From Pseudoxanthomonas sp. SL93 (lineage in GTDB: Bacteria; Pseudomonadota; Gammaproteobacteria; Xanthomonadales; Xanthomonadaceae), in assembly GCF_026625825.1 (NCBI RefSeq), contig NZ_CP113065.1:2976001-3040000 (forward strand): 64,000 bases of DNA. Direction: 5' to 3'. Each line of letters begins with the position of its first letter. Within the stretch, counting starts at the first letter, position 1. Positions 26,737 to 35,811 of the stretch are shown here, in pieces. A program made the position numbers and the translations under genes. Below the pieces are notes generated by a model. The model did not search any database. It had not been told where the DNA came from and was given only the letters and a program-made list of their open reading frames with translations.

Positions 26737-28077
26737 ATGAGCCACGATCCCGCACGCCCGACCGCCACTCCCGCCCTGCAGGGCGATGCCGCGCTGCTGC
26801 GCGCGGTCGGCAGCCTGGCGCTGACCGCCGCGGTCATCAACATCATCGTGGGCGGTGGCATCTTCAAGATGCCGGCGGCGCTGTCGTCGCAGGTGGGTGC
26901 CGCGGCGCCGCTGGCGCTGGTGGCCGGCGCGCTGGTGATGGTGCCCATCGCGTTGTGCTTTGCCGCCATCGGCAGCCGTGCTTCCGCCACGGGGGGCCCG
27001 TACACCTACGTCAGCACGGTGTTCGGCACGCTGCCGGGTTTCCTGGCGGGCGCGCTGATGTGGATCTGCAACGTGGCGTCCAGTGCCGGCGTGGCGGCGG
27101 CGTTGTCGTTGCAGGTGGCCAGCCTGCTGCCGGTGTTCGCCGAACCGATGCCGCGTGCCGCCCTGCTGGTGGGCGTGTATGCGCTGATGTACGCGCTGAA
27201 TGCGTTCGGCGTGAAGCTGGGTGCGCGCGCGATCACCGTGCTGGCCGCGCTGAAGCTGACGCCGCTGTTCCTGCTGGTGGCGGTGGGCGTGTTCTTCGTG
27301 GACTGGGGGCAGGTGAGCTTCCGCATCGGCGACGTGCCGTCGTGGACGGCGCTGGGGTCGGCGATGGTGATGGTGGTGTTCGCGTATTCGGGCATCGAGA
27401 CCGCGCTGATTCCCGGGGGCGAACTGCGCGACCCGTCACGCAGCGTGCCGCGCGCCGCCACCGTGGCCATCCTGCTGGTGGTGCTGCTGTACCTGGGCCT
27501 GCAGATCGTCACGCAGGGCCTGCTGGGGCCGGCGCTGGCCACCAGCAGCGTGCCCATCGCCGACACCGCCGCGCGCCTGTGGTCGCCGGCACACGTACTG
27601 CTGCTGGCGACGGCGTGCATCTCGATGGCCGGCTTCCTGCTGGGCAACCTGCTGGGCTCGTCGCGGTTGCTGTTCGCGCTGGGTCGCGACGGTTACCTGC
27701 CGTCGGCCTGGGCGCGTGTCAGCGCCCGCCACCATGTCCCGCTGCTGGCCCTGGCCACGCACGCGGCGGTGGCGTTGACGCTGGCCATCGTGGGCAGCTT
27801 CGAGACGCTGGTGCTGATTTCCGGCGGCGCGGTGTGCCTGGTCTACGTGATGGTGTGCGTGGCGGCATGGCGGGCGCAGAAGATCGACCTGCGCGAACGC
27901 GGCGCGCCGTTCGTGCTGAAAGGTGGCCCGCTGGTTCCGCTGGTGGCAGTCGTCGGCATGCTGGCGATCCTGGCCACGCTGACGCAGCGCGAGTGGCTGG
28001 CCATCGGCGTGGCGGTCGCGGTGCTGGCGGTGGTGTATGCCGTGCTGGTGGGGCTGCGGCGGCGCGTCGGCGCCTGA
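26737..28077 (+). CDS. APC-family amino-acid permease
   Basis: 446 residues, about twelve transmembrane helices. The first helix AVINIIVGGGIFKMPAAL contains the GGGIF loop that contacts the substrate carboxylate in APC transporters. FAYSGIETALIPGGELRDPSRSVPRA is the conserved helix-6 region. An inner-membrane importer of amino acids or amines. It is divergent from the M20 copy 2 gene, which fits uptake of amino acids released in the periplasm, though that is inference. Confidence 0.9.
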   Translation: MSHDPARPTATPALQGDAALLRAVGSLALTAAVINIIVGGGIFKMPAALSSQVGAAAPLALVAGALVMVPIALCFAAIGSRASATGGPYTYVSTVFGTLPGFLAGALMWICNVASSAGVAAALSLQVASLLPVFAEPMPRAALLVGVYALMYALNAFGVKLGARAITVLAALKLTPLFLLVAVGVFFVDWGQVSFRIGDVPSWTALGSAMVMVVFAYSGIETALIPGGELRDPSRSVPRAATVAILLVVLLYLGLQIVTQGLLGPALATSSVPIADTAARLWSPAHVLLLATACISMAGFLLGNLLGSSRLLFALGRDGYLPSAWARVSARHHVPLLALATHAAVALTLAIVGSFETLVLISGGAVCLVYVMVCVAAWRAQKIDLRERGAPFVLKGGPLVPLVAVVGMLAILATLTQREWLAIGVAVAVLAVVYAVLVGLRRRVGA

Positions 28078-28099
28078 CTGGGGGCGTGGGAACCGCCTC

Positions 28100-28171
28100 T
28101 GTGGGAGCGACGCAAGTCGCGAGCTCTTCCTTGCGCCGAACCAGAAACATCGCGACTTACGTCGCTCCCAC
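28100..28171. repeat. REP-like inverted pair (GTGGGAGCGACG variant)
   Basis: Arms TGTGGGAGCGACGCAAGTCG (28100-28122) and TCGCGACTTACGTCGCTCCC (28150-28171), nearly complementary, lie between the converging permease and purU genes. Confidence 0.85.
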
Positions 28172-28188
28172 GGGAACCTGCAGGGCCG

Positions 28189-29040
28189 TCAGCGGAACAC
28201 CACCGTCCGGTGCCCGTTGAGCAGGATGCGGTGTTCGACGTGGCGACGCACCGCGCGCGCCAGCACCAGCGATTCGACATCGCTGCCCATGCGCACCAGT
28301 TCCTTCGGCGTCATCGCGTGGTCCACGCGCGCGACGTCCTGTTCGATGATCGGACCTTCGTCCAGGTCGCGGGTCACGTAGTGCGCGGTGGCGCCGATGA
28401 TCTTGACGCCGCGCTGGTGCGCCTGGTGGTACGGCTTGGCACCCTTGAAGCTGGGCAGGAAGCTGTGGTGGATGTTGATGGCGCGGCCGGCCAGGGCATC
28501 GCACAGGTCCGGTGACAGGATCTGCATGTAGCGCGCCAGCACCACCAGGTCGATCTCCTCGCGGTCCACCAGGTCGATGATCCGGCGTTCCTGCGCGATG
28601 CGGTTGCCCGACGACACCGGCAGGTGGTGGAACGGCACGCCGTAGGACTGCGCCAGCGGGGCGAAGTCCTCGTGGTTGGAGACGATGCAGGCGATCTGCA
28701 CCGGCAGCTGCCGGCTGTGCACGCGGAACAGCAGGTCGTTGAGGCAGTGGCCCTGCCTGCTCACCAGCACCATCAGGCGGGCACGGTGGCGACCGTCGTG
28801 CAGCTGCCAGTCCATGCCGAACACTTCGGCCAGCGATTCGAAGCCCTCGTGCAGCACGTCGATTTCCGCCGGCCCCGGCACGTCGAAATGCACGCGCAGG
28901 AAGAAGCGCCCGGATTCCTCGTCGCCGAACTGCTGCGCGTCCAGGATGTTGCAGCCGGTCTCGTACAGCAGTTCGGTGACGCGATAGACGATGCCCGTGC
29001 GGTCCGGGCAGGACAGGGTGAGGATGTGGTCGTGACGCAT
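28189..29040 (-). CDS. purU: Formyltetrahydrofolate deformylase
   Basis: 283 residues from the ATG at 29040. The N-terminal ACT domain (residues 4-85: ILTLSCPDRTGIVYRVTELLYETGCNILDAQQF) senses methionine/glycine in E. coli. The C-terminal formyltransferase-like domain has HHSFLPSFKGAKPYHQA, IGATAHYVTRDLDEGPIIEQDV and the catalytic Asn/His/Asp set. It hydrolyses 10-formyl-THF to THF and formate, balancing one-carbon pools and supplying formate to PurT. Longer frames upstream run into the divergent promoter of the next gene. Confidence 0.95.
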   Translation of the reverse strand: MRHDHILTLSCPDRTGIVYRVTELLYETGCNILDAQQFGDEESGRFFLRVHFDVPGPAEIDVLHEGFESLAEVFGMDWQLHDGRHRARLMVLVSRQGHCLNDLLFRVHSRQLPVQIACIVSNHEDFAPLAQSYGVPFHHLPVSSGNRIAQERRIIDLVDREEIDLVVLARYMQILSPDLCDALAGRAINIHHSFLPSFKGAKPYHQAHQRGVKIIGATAHYVTRDLDEGPIIEQDVARVDHAMTPKELVRMGSDVESLVLARAVRRHVEHRILLNGHRTVVFR

Positions 29041-29240
29041 GGGGGTCCTGGTCGGGGCGTGATGGCGACGCGCGGCCGCGAGGCGATCATCCACACGGGG
29101 AGTGATCGGACAAACGGCGCATCCGGGTCGCGGCGGACATGGCAGCATCCGGCGGCAACCCGGTACGCTGTTTAGCACACCCGGTCCCGCCCTGCGCCAC
29201 CGGGCGACGCCGCACCATGCCACCTGCCCCGGAGGTCTCC

Positions 29241-30299
29241 ATGCATCGTCGTATCTTCCGCAACGTCGCCACACTGCTCGCGCTGTTGCCGTCGCTGCTT
29301 GCTGTGCCGGCCGATGCCTGCACGCGGCTGGTCTACCTGGGTGCCAATGACGACGTCATCACCGCCCGCTCGATGGACTGGAAGAACGATGTGGCGACGA
29401 ACCTGTGGATCTTCCCGCGCGGCATGCAGCGCAACGGCCAGGCCGGGCCGAACTCGATCACGTGGACATCGAAGTACGGCAGCGTCATCGCCACCGGCTA
29501 CGAGGTCTCCACCACCGACGGCATGAACGAGGCCGGCCTGATGGCCAACGTGCTGTGGCTGGTGGAATCCGAATACCCCGCCTACGACGGGCGCGGCCCG
29601 GGCCTGAGCATCGCCGCGTGGGCGCAGTACGCGCTGGACAACTACGGCAGCGTGAAGGAAGCCGTCGACGCGCTGCGCAGGGAACCCTTCACCCTGGTGA
29701 CCGACAAGGTGCCCGGCGAGGACCGGCTGGCCACGCTGCACCTGTCCCTGTCGGATGCCAGCGGCGACAGCGCCATCATCGAGTACATCGGCGGCAGGCA
29801 GGTGATCCACCACGGGCGCCAGTACCAGGTGATGACCAATTCGCCGGTGTTCGACCAGCAACTGGCGCTCAACGCGTACTGGAAGCAGATCGGTGGCACG
29901 GTGATGCTGCCGGGCACGAACCGCGCCTCGGACCGCTTCGCGCGCGCGTCGTTCTACGTCAACGCGATTCCCAAGAGCGAAGATCCGGTGAAAGCGCTGG
30001 CCAGTGTCTTCAGCGTGATCCGCAACGCGTCGGTGCCGTTCGGCATCAACACGCCGGAGGAGCCCAACATTTCCTCCACCCGCTGGCGCACGGTGGCCGA
30101 CCACAAGCGCAAGCTGTACTTCTTCGAATCCGCATTGACGCCCAACACCTTCTGGGTGGACCTGAAGGGCGTGGACTTCTCGAAGGAGACCGGCAAGGTG
30201 CTGCGCCTGGACCTGGGCCCCGACCAGCGCAACGTGTTCGCCGGCAACGCGGTGAAGGACTTCAAACCGGCGGAGCCGTTCGTGTTCCTGGGCCTGTAG
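29241..30299 (+). CDS. Secreted linear-amide C-N hydrolase (choloylglycine hydrolase/penicillin acylase family)
   Basis: 352 residues from the ATG at 29241 (GGAGGT at 29231-29236). A signal peptide (MHRRIFRNVATLLALLPSLLAVPADA) ends directly at Cys27, which becomes the N-terminal nucleophile of this Ntn hydrolase (CTRLVYLGANDDVITARSMDW). SMDW, SVIATGYEVSTTDGMNEAGL and the asparagine in VMTNSPVFDQQL are family signatures. Homologues in Gram-negatives hydrolyse acyl-homoserine lactones or penicillin V, so a quorum-quenching or defence role is possible. Its 3' end abuts the beta-lactamase-fold gene. Confidence 0.88.
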   Translation: MHRRIFRNVATLLALLPSLLAVPADACTRLVYLGANDDVITARSMDWKNDVATNLWIFPRGMQRNGQAGPNSITWTSKYGSVIATGYEVSTTDGMNEAGLMANVLWLVESEYPAYDGRGPGLSIAAWAQYALDNYGSVKEAVDALRREPFTLVTDKVPGEDRLATLHLSLSDASGDSAIIEYIGGRQVIHHGRQYQVMTNSPVFDQQLALNAYWKQIGGTVMLPGTNRASDRFARASFYVNAIPKSEDPVKALASVFSVIRNASVPFGINTPEEPNISSTRWRTVADHKRKLYFFESALTPNTFWVDLKGVDFSKETGKVLRLDLGPDQRNVFAGNAVKDFKPAEPFVFLGL

Positions 30300-31559
30300 T
30301 CACAGGTCGAACGTCAGCAGGTCGTGGCCGGTGGCGGCGCGCACCACGCGCCGGTACAGCACGTTGCCACTGCCGGCGTTGGTCAGCACCACCAGCGCGC
30401 GCTGGCCGGCAAGATCGCCCAGCGCGAAGTTCTTGAAGATGCCGCCGTTGCTGCCGGAGTGGTAGAACACCGGGCCGCGCGGCGTGGCTTCCAGGTTCCA
30501 GCCCAGGCCCTTGTCCGTCCAACGGGCGGGCACGTCGATCTGCCTGGTCAGCATTGCGCGCCGCGTGGCGTCGGTGATCTGCCAGGATTCGCGTCGCGTG
30601 CGCACCATCAGCGCCATGAAGCGGGCGTAGTCCTGCGGCGTCGTGCGCAGGCTGGCCGCGGCATTGGCCAGGATGTCCCCGGGCCAGTTCACCAGGCCCT
30701 CCGGCGTGATGGCCTGCACGAGCGGCAGTGCGCGCGCGGCGTCTTCGTAGTGCCAGGCCGACAGCGGCTTGCCCCAGCGGTCGGCGATCACCTGCGCGGC
30801 GCTCCACTGTTCGCGCAGCATCTGCGGCGGCATGCCCGGTGCCTCGTCCTCGACGGCGCGATGGCCGTACACCGATCGCGCGGCGAGGTCGGCACTCCAG
30901 GTATAGCTGCTGTCGTGCATGCCCGCCGGACCGAACAGCAGGCGCTGCATCGACTGGTCGAGGCTCTCGCCGGTGAGGGTTTCCATCACCCGCTGCAGCC
31001 AGAAGATCGCCTCGCCGGAATAGTCGATCCGCGTGCCAGGCTTCACCGCCGGCACCAGCTTTTCGTTCGCCGGATCCTTGCGCCAGTTCGGCAGCCCGGT
31101 GGAATGCCGCAGCACGTCGCGTGCGGTGACCTGTTCGTTCCACGGATGCGCGGCCAGGTACTCCGGCCGGTGGTACTGCGCCAGCGGCTGGTCCAGGTCG
31201 ATCACGCCCTGGTCGGCCAACTGCAGCACCGCGTACGCGAACACCGGCTTGCTGAGCGAGGCATCCTCGAACAGCGTCGTGTCGCTCACCGGCGCCCGCG
31301 TCCCAGCATTCGCGAGGCCGAGATTGCGCGACCACACCACCTCCCCGCGCTCGACCACCGCCATGCCGATCGCCGGCACGCGCAATGCCCGCATCAGGCG
31401 TGGCAGGTCGTCGAGGAAGTCGTCGGGGGGAATCCAGGTGTCCGCGTCGTCGCAGGCGGCGGCACGCGCCCGTTGCGGCCAGGCGACGCTTGCCAAGGTC
31501 GAGAGCGCGGCGGTCTTGAGCAAATACCGACGGGCTGGCGATTGCGGCGTGAGATTCAT
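30300..31559 (-). CDS. Secreted serine hydrolase of the beta-lactamase/class C family
   Basis: 419 residues from the ATG at 31559. The N-terminus has a Tat-like signal (SPARRYLLKTAALSTLASVA, then AA). The catalytic SxxK is SLSK in DASLSKPVFAYAVL, the YxN position reads YSG (DYSGEAIFWLQRV), and HSG occurs as YHSGSNGG. This is the pattern of esterases and D-aminopeptidases of the AmpC-like fold rather than true beta-lactamases. Exported folded, probably periplasmic. The gene ends 1 bp from the end of the divergent-converging amide hydrolase gene, so the two stops are back to back. Confidence 0.87.
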   Translation of the reverse strand: MNLTPQSPARRYLLKTAALSTLASVAWPQRARAAACDDADTWIPPDDFLDDLPRLMRALRVPAIGMAVVERGEVVWSRNLGLANAGTRAPVSDTTLFEDASLSKPVFAYAVLQLADQGVIDLDQPLAQYHRPEYLAAHPWNEQVTARDVLRHSTGLPNWRKDPANEKLVPAVKPGTRIDYSGEAIFWLQRVMETLTGESLDQSMQRLLFGPAGMHDSSYTWSADLAARSVYGHRAVEDEAPGMPPQMLREQWSAAQVIADRWGKPLSAWHYEDAARALPLVQAITPEGLVNWPGDILANAAASLRTTPQDYARFMALMVRTRRESWQITDATRRAMLTRQIDVPARWTDKGLGWNLEATPRGPVFYHSGSNGGIFKNFALGDLAGQRALVVLTNAGSGNVLYRRVVRAATGHDLLTFDL

Positions 31560-31835
31560 TCGGTCCTGCTCCGTCGATGGCCTCATAGAAGTGGACGGAC
31601 GAAAAGCGAAAATCCCGCAGCCCCGGATCGATGTTCGCGGAATGCCGGTCGGAGAGACGCTTTGCGGTCTTCGTCCACACTGGTCCTGTCGCGCTGACAA
31701 GGTAAAGTGATTGCCTGACGGCTTATGAAGGCAGTTCGGCACTTCAACACAGCCAAATTGTCGTCGGCTGCGCATGTAATCCGCCGAGACCGGCAGTAAG
31801 TATGGATATACCACCAGCTTTGGAGGAGGATATTG
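31560..31835. other. 276-bp intergenic stretch
   Basis: Contains the divergent promoters of the beta-lactamase-fold gene and the following small gene. No gene, clear repeat or strong -10/-35 pair was found. The only clear signal is the Shine-Dalgarno TGGAGGAGG at 31821-31829. Confidence 0.4.
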
Positions 31836-32297
31836 ATGAAGCCGAACGAAGTCGCGTTCTGGCGCGGCAACTTGCGAAGCTCCGCGCATGGCGTGCTGAT
31901 CCTGTTTCTGGCGGCATGCGCGATGTTTTCCGATGTGGCGCAGGCAAGCTCGCCTCTCTATCGCAACTGGTCATATCTGAGCATAAGGTCGGATGCGATC
32001 TCGGTCGAAGTCATCACCGACAGCAAGATCAAGGAGATTCTTGAGCTTCGTGTCGAGCAAGATGGCAAGCCCGTATCCATCGGACGCGAGGTATACCAAC
32101 GAGCCAATCATCCTCTGATCAATGAACTTCAGATCGAGGCATGTACAAGCACCCCCCAAGGCAGCTGCTCGATTCTCGTCATACCTTTCGTCGATCAGGA
32201 GGGTCCGGAGCGTGAAGCTCTCAAGGAATTGACGATCAGGCTCGTTGGCGGCCAAGTCATAGAGCACGCAATCAATCCGACAGTACGTGAGCCCTGA
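31836..32297 (+). CDS. Secreted hypothetical protein of unknown family
   Basis: 153 residues from the ATG at 31836, set by GGAGGAGG seven bases upstream; a TTG one codon earlier is less likely. Residues 14-38 (RSSAHGVLILFLAACAMFSDVAQA) form a long signal peptide with a cleavage site before SSPLYRNW. The mature part has two cysteines (IEACTSTPQGSC) that could pair. Its composition is visibly less GC-biased at wobble positions than its neighbours, suggesting later acquisition. No homologue is recognised. Confidence 0.65.
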   Translation: MKPNEVAFWRGNLRSSAHGVLILFLAACAMFSDVAQASSPLYRNWSYLSIRSDAISVEVITDSKIKEILELRVEQDGKPVSIGREVYQRANHPLINELQIEACTSTPQGSCSILVIPFVDQEGPEREALKELTIRLVGGQVIEHAINPTVREP

Positions 32298-32366
32298 TAC
32301 GGGCTGTGCTCGCTCCTGCTAGAACCGTGGCGACACCGAAGAAGACGGGCCGGCGATGAGCGCCGC

Positions 32367-32396
32367 TTGACGCCCTGCCCTGCACCCGCGTACCTT
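32367..32396 (+). promoter_or_regulatory. Candidate sigma-70 promoter of metE
   Basis: TTGACG (32367-32372), 18-bp spacer, TACCTT (32391-32396). Transcription would begin just before the hairpin at 32412-32443 that precedes the cobalamin riboswitch. The -35 is the same hexamer as in the nrdA promoter. Confidence 0.55.
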
Positions 32397-32433
32397 TCGC
32401 ACCGCCAAGGTTTCCATCGCTCTATCCCGATAT

Positions 32434-32612
32434 AGCGATGGAATTAAAAGGGAAGCCGGTGCGGACAGTTCCATCGTCCCATTCCGGCGCTGCCCCGCAG
32501 CGGTATTTGGAAACGAACCTCGCCAACAGCACTGGCCCTCGCGGGCCGGGAAGCGGCGGGAAGTAGGCCCGCGCATTCCATGCGCCCGTCCATGAGCCCG
32601 AAGACCTGCCCT
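32434..32612 (+). promoter_or_regulatory. Cobalamin riboswitch upstream of metE
   Basis: The conserved core can be read in order: AAAAGGGAAGCCGGTG (about 32446-32461), CCGGCGCTGCCCCGCAGCGGTA, CACTGG, GGGAAGCGGCGGGAAGTAGG, and the B12 box GAGCCCGAAGACCTGCC (32594-32610). An imperfect 13-bp hairpin (32412-32424 with 32431-32443) precedes it. A perfect hairpin follows it, CGGAAGAC/GTCTTCCG (32616-32623, 32630-32637), a candidate for the expression platform. About 190 nt then lead to metE. Binding of adenosylcobalamin is expected to shut off metE, since B12-dependent MetH can replace it. Confidence 0.96.
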
Positions 32613-32825
32613 GGCCGGAAGACACGACCGTCTTCCGCCTGACCTGGAGCTTCCGAGGGGAGGTGGCCGGAGCCCGTGTCCGCGCGCGCCTGCCCGGATG
32701 CGTCCTCCTGCGCCCGACCACGGCACTCCGGCTCGCCCGAGGGGGCGAAGGTCGCTGGCGTGGCGGATCCGGTCCGGCGCGCGGTTCCTTCGTTCCTCAT
32801 CCGCCACCGCATGAGGACACGCACC

Positions 32826-35105
32826 ATGACCACCGTTACCACCCTTGGCTTCCCGCGCATCGGCGCGAAGCGCGAACTGAAATCCGCCCTGGAAAACTAC
32901 TGGCGTGGCGACACCAGCGCCGCCGACCTGCAACAGACCGCACGCGACCTGCGCCACCGCCACTGGCAGCTGCAGCGCGATGCCGGCGCCGATGTGGTGC
33001 CGTGCAACGACTTCTCGCTGTACGACCAGGTGCTGGACACCGCGTTCCTGTTCGATGCCATTCCCGACGCCTACCGCACGCTGGCCGATGCCGATCCACT
33101 GGCGGGCTACTTCGCGCTGGCGCGTGGCGTGCAGAAGGACGGCACCGACCTGCGCGCGCTGGAGATGACCAAGTGGTTCGACACCAACTACCACTACCTG
33201 GTGCCGGAACTGCACGCCGGCCAGACCTTCCGCCTGCGCGGCGACAAGCCGCTGGCGGAGTATCGTGAAGCCGTCGCCGCAGGCCACGCCGCACGGCCGG
33301 TGCTGCTGGGCCCGGTGAGTTTCCTGTTGCTGTCCAAGGCCGTGGATGGCAGCGACCGCCTCGCGCTGCTGGATCGCCTGCTGCCGGTCTACGCCGAACT
33401 GCTGGCGAAGCTGCATCACGCGGGTGCGGACTGGGTGCAGGTCGACGAGCCGTGTCTGGTGCTGAACCTGGACGACGCCACGCGTGCCGCGTACCTGAAG
33501 GCCTACGCCACGTTGGCGAAGAACGTGCGGCCTTCATTGCTGCTGGCCACCTACTTCGGCCGCCTGGGCGACAACCTGCCGCTGGCCTGCGCACTGCCGG
33601 TGGATGGCCTGCATGTCGACCTGGTACGCGGCAAGGAGCAGCTCGACGACGTGCTGAAGCATCTTCCCAAAGGTCGCGTGCTGTCGGCCGGCCTGGTGGA
33701 CGGTCGCAACATCTGGCGCACGAACCTGGACAACGCGCTGATCCTCGCCAAGTACGCATCGGGCCACGTGGGCGAGCGCGCGCTGTGGCTGTCGCCGTCG
33801 TGCTCGCTGCTGCATGTCCCGGTCGATCTGGCGGATGAAAAGGCACTGCCTTCCGACCTGAAGTCGTGGCTGGCCTTCGCGCGGCAGAAGGTGGAGGAGC
33901 TGCGCCTGCTGGCCGATGCGCTGCGCGATCCGCGCGCCGCCGAACCCGGCTTGGCGCTGGCCCGCGACCGCATCGCATCGCGCCGGCAATCCGCACGCGT
34001 GCATCGTCCGGAGGTGGCCGCGCGCCTGGCCTCCGCGGAGGCCGCCGACACCCACCGCGACTCGCCGTATCCGCAGCGTCGTGCGGCACAGGCAGCGCTG
34101 CTCGGCTTGCCCGGTTTCCCGACCACCACCATCGGCTCGTTCCCGCAGACCCACGAAGTGCGCGAGGCACGGGCACGCAACAAGAGCGGCAAGCTGCCGG
34201 ACGCGGACTACGAGGCCTTCCTGCGCGAGGAGACCGAACGCTGCGTCCGCTTCCAGGAAGAGATCGGCATCGACGTGCTGGTGCATGGCGAGTTCGAGCG
34301 CAACGACATGGTGGAATACTTCGGCGAACAGCTGGACGGTTTCGCGTTCACGAAGAACGGCTGGGTGCAGAGCTACGGCTCGCGCTGCGTGAAGCCGCCG
34401 GTGATCTACGGCGATGTCTCGCGCCCGGCGCCGATGACGGTGCGCTGGTCGCAGTACGCGCAGTCGCTGACCGACCGGCCGATGAAGGGCATGCTGACCG
34501 GGCCGGTGACGGTGCTGCAGTGGTCGTTCGTCCGTGACGACCAGGCACGCGCGCAGACCTGCCGGCAGATCGCGCTGGCACTGCGGGACGAGGTATTGGA
34601 CCTCGAAGCCGCCGGCATCCGTGTCATCCAGATCGACGAGCCCGCGCTGCGCGAAGGCCTGCCGCTGCGGCGCGCGGATTGGCAGGCGTACCTGGACTGG
34701 GCGGTGGAATGCTTCCGCATCACCGCGGCGGGCGTCGCCGACGATACCCAGGTGCACACGCACATGTGCTACTCCGAGTTCAACGACATCATGCAGGCCG
34801 TGGCCGCGATGGATGCCGACGTCATCTCCATCGAGACCTCGCGCTCGCGCATGGAACTGCTGGATGCGTTCGTGAAGTTCCGCTATCCCAACGAGATCGG
34901 CCCGGGCGTGTACGACATCCATTCACCGCGCATTCCCACCGGCGGCGAGATGGTCGACCTGCTGCAGAAGGCGCGTGCGGTGCTGGCACCCGAGCAGATA
35001 TGGGTCAATCCCGACTGCGGCCTGAAGACGCGCGGCTGGCCGGAGGTGCGCACGGCGCTGGAGCGGATGGTGGAAGCAGCCCGCAGCCTGCGCGCGTACG
35101 CCTGA
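32826..35105 (+). CDS. metE: Cobalamin-independent methionine synthase
   Basis: 759 residues, the usual length. It transfers the methyl group of 5-methyl-THF (triglutamate) to homocysteine to make methionine. Two barrels are seen: the N-terminal half begins [19 protein letters not shown] and the C-terminal half begins [19 protein letters not shown]. Zinc ligands are His646 and Cys648 (HTHMCYSEF), a glutamate nearby, and Cys731 ([11 protein letters not shown]). The first barrel looks catalytically dead, as is normal. The ATG at 32826 matches the family start, with GAGGA 8 bases upstream; the longer frame overlaps the riboswitch. Controlled by the riboswitch described above. Confidence 0.97.
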   Translation: MTTVTTLGFPRIGAKRELKSALENYWRGDTSAADLQQTARDLRHRHWQLQRDAGADVVPCNDFSLYDQVLDTAFLFDAIPDAYRTLADADPLAGYFALARGVQKDGTDLRALEMTKWFDTNYHYLVPELHAGQTFRLRGDKPLAEYREAVAAGHAARPVLLGPVSFLLLSKAVDGSDRLALLDRLLPVYAELLAKLHHAGADWVQVDEPCLVLNLDDATRAAYLKAYATLAKNVRPSLLLATYFGRLGDNLPLACALPVDGLHVDLVRGKEQLDDVLKHLPKGRVLSAGLVDGRNIWRTNLDNALILAKYASGHVGERALWLSPSCSLLHVPVDLADEKALPSDLKSWLAFARQKVEELRLLADALRDPRAAEPGLALARDRIASRRQSARVHRPEVAARLASAEAADTHRDSPYPQRRAAQAALLGLPGFPTTTIGSFPQTHEVREARARNKSGKLPDADYEAFLREETERCVRFQEEIGIDVLVHGEFERNDMVEYFGEQLDGFAFTKNGWVQSYGSRCVKPPVIYGDVSRPAPMTVRWSQYAQSLTDRPMKGMLTGPVTVLQWSFVRDDQARAQTCRQIALALRDEVLDLEAAGIRVIQIDEPALREGLPLRRADWQAYLDWAVECFRITAAGVADDTQVHTHMCYSEFNDIMQAVAAMDADVISIETSRSRMELLDAFVKFRYPNEIGPGVYDIHSPRIPTGGEMVDLLQKARAVLAPEQIWVNPDCGLKTRGWPEVRTALERMVEAARSLRAYA

Positions 35106-35116
35106 ACTTTCCATTC

Positions 35117-35178
35117 ACGGGAGCGGCGCGTCGCGATGAAACGGCTGCATGTGTCGTCGCGACTTGCGTCGCTCCCAC
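35117..35178. repeat. Degenerate REP-like inverted pair
   Basis: Arms CACGGGAGCGGCGCGTCGCG (35117-35136) and TCGCGACTTGCGTCGCTCCC (35158-35177) match with several changes. Located between the converging metE and thioesterase genes. Confidence 0.7.
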
Positions 35179-35184
35179 CTTCAA

Positions 35185-35589
35185 CTAGGTGGCTGGCAAG
35201 GGTGGTGCCTGCGTCGGCCGGCCCAGCGGATCCAGGGCGATCATCACGAAGTGGCCGCGCGTGCACAGCTTGCGTTCGCCGGTCAGCAGGTTTTCGGTGA
35301 TGACTTCGACATCGACATTCATCGAGCTGCGGCCGACCTTCACCACGCGCGCGACCACTTCCACCAGGTCGCCCTTGTGGATGGGCTGGTTGAAGTCCAC
35401 CTGTTCAGAGCGCGCGGTGACCACCGTGGTGCGGGCATAGCGCGAGGCGGCGATGAACGCCGACATGTCCATCCACGCCAGCGCCTGGCCGCCGAACAGC
35501 GTGCCCAGGTGGTTGGTGTGGTCGGGGAAGACCATGTGCAGCAGGCGCGCCTCGAGGGGGCGCGCTTCGGCGTTGGCCAGTTCGGTCAT
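35185..35589 (-). CDS. Acyl-CoA thioesterase, hotdog fold (YciA-like)
   Basis: 134 residues from the ATG at 35589. The hotdog signature HTNHLGTLFGGQALAWMDMSAFIAASRYAR carries the catalytic aspartate (WMD), and VDFNQPIHKGDLVEVVARVVKVGRSSMNVDVEV is the paired strand. It hydrolyses acyl-CoA to free acid and CoA in the cytosol and is a YciA/BFIT-type single domain. The longer frame (to 35769) runs through a REP-like repeat and is rejected. It separates two B12-regulated genes without itself having a riboswitch. Confidence 0.88.
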   Translation of the reverse strand: MTELANAEARPLEARLLHMVFPDHTNHLGTLFGGQALAWMDMSAFIAASRYARTTVVTARSEQVDFNQPIHKGDLVEVVARVVKVGRSSMNVDVEVITENLLTGERKLCTRGHFVMIALDPLGRPTQAPPLPAT

Positions 35590-35649
35590 GGTGGTGCTCC
35601 GGTTCGCGTACTCCCGGTGGCAGCATAGCGCGCCGGGATGTTGTGCTGG

Positions 35650-35800
35650 TGTAGGAGCGACGTCAGTCGCGACCGCATGAACGAATGACCCGGATATCCG
35701 ATGGGCTCCCCATGGCGGGGAAACTGTCGCCGACATGCCCAGGACGGTGTGGCGCCACCGGGCTTTCATTGGTGCGGTCGCGACTCACGTCGCTCCTACA
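35650..35800. repeat. REP-like inverted pair
   Basis: 28-bp arms TGTAGGAGCGACGTCAGTCG... (35650-35677) and its complement (35773-35800) differ at one base. It sits between the thioesterase start and the nrdB stop. Confidence 0.88.
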
Positions 35801-35811
35801 AAGGGCACGGG

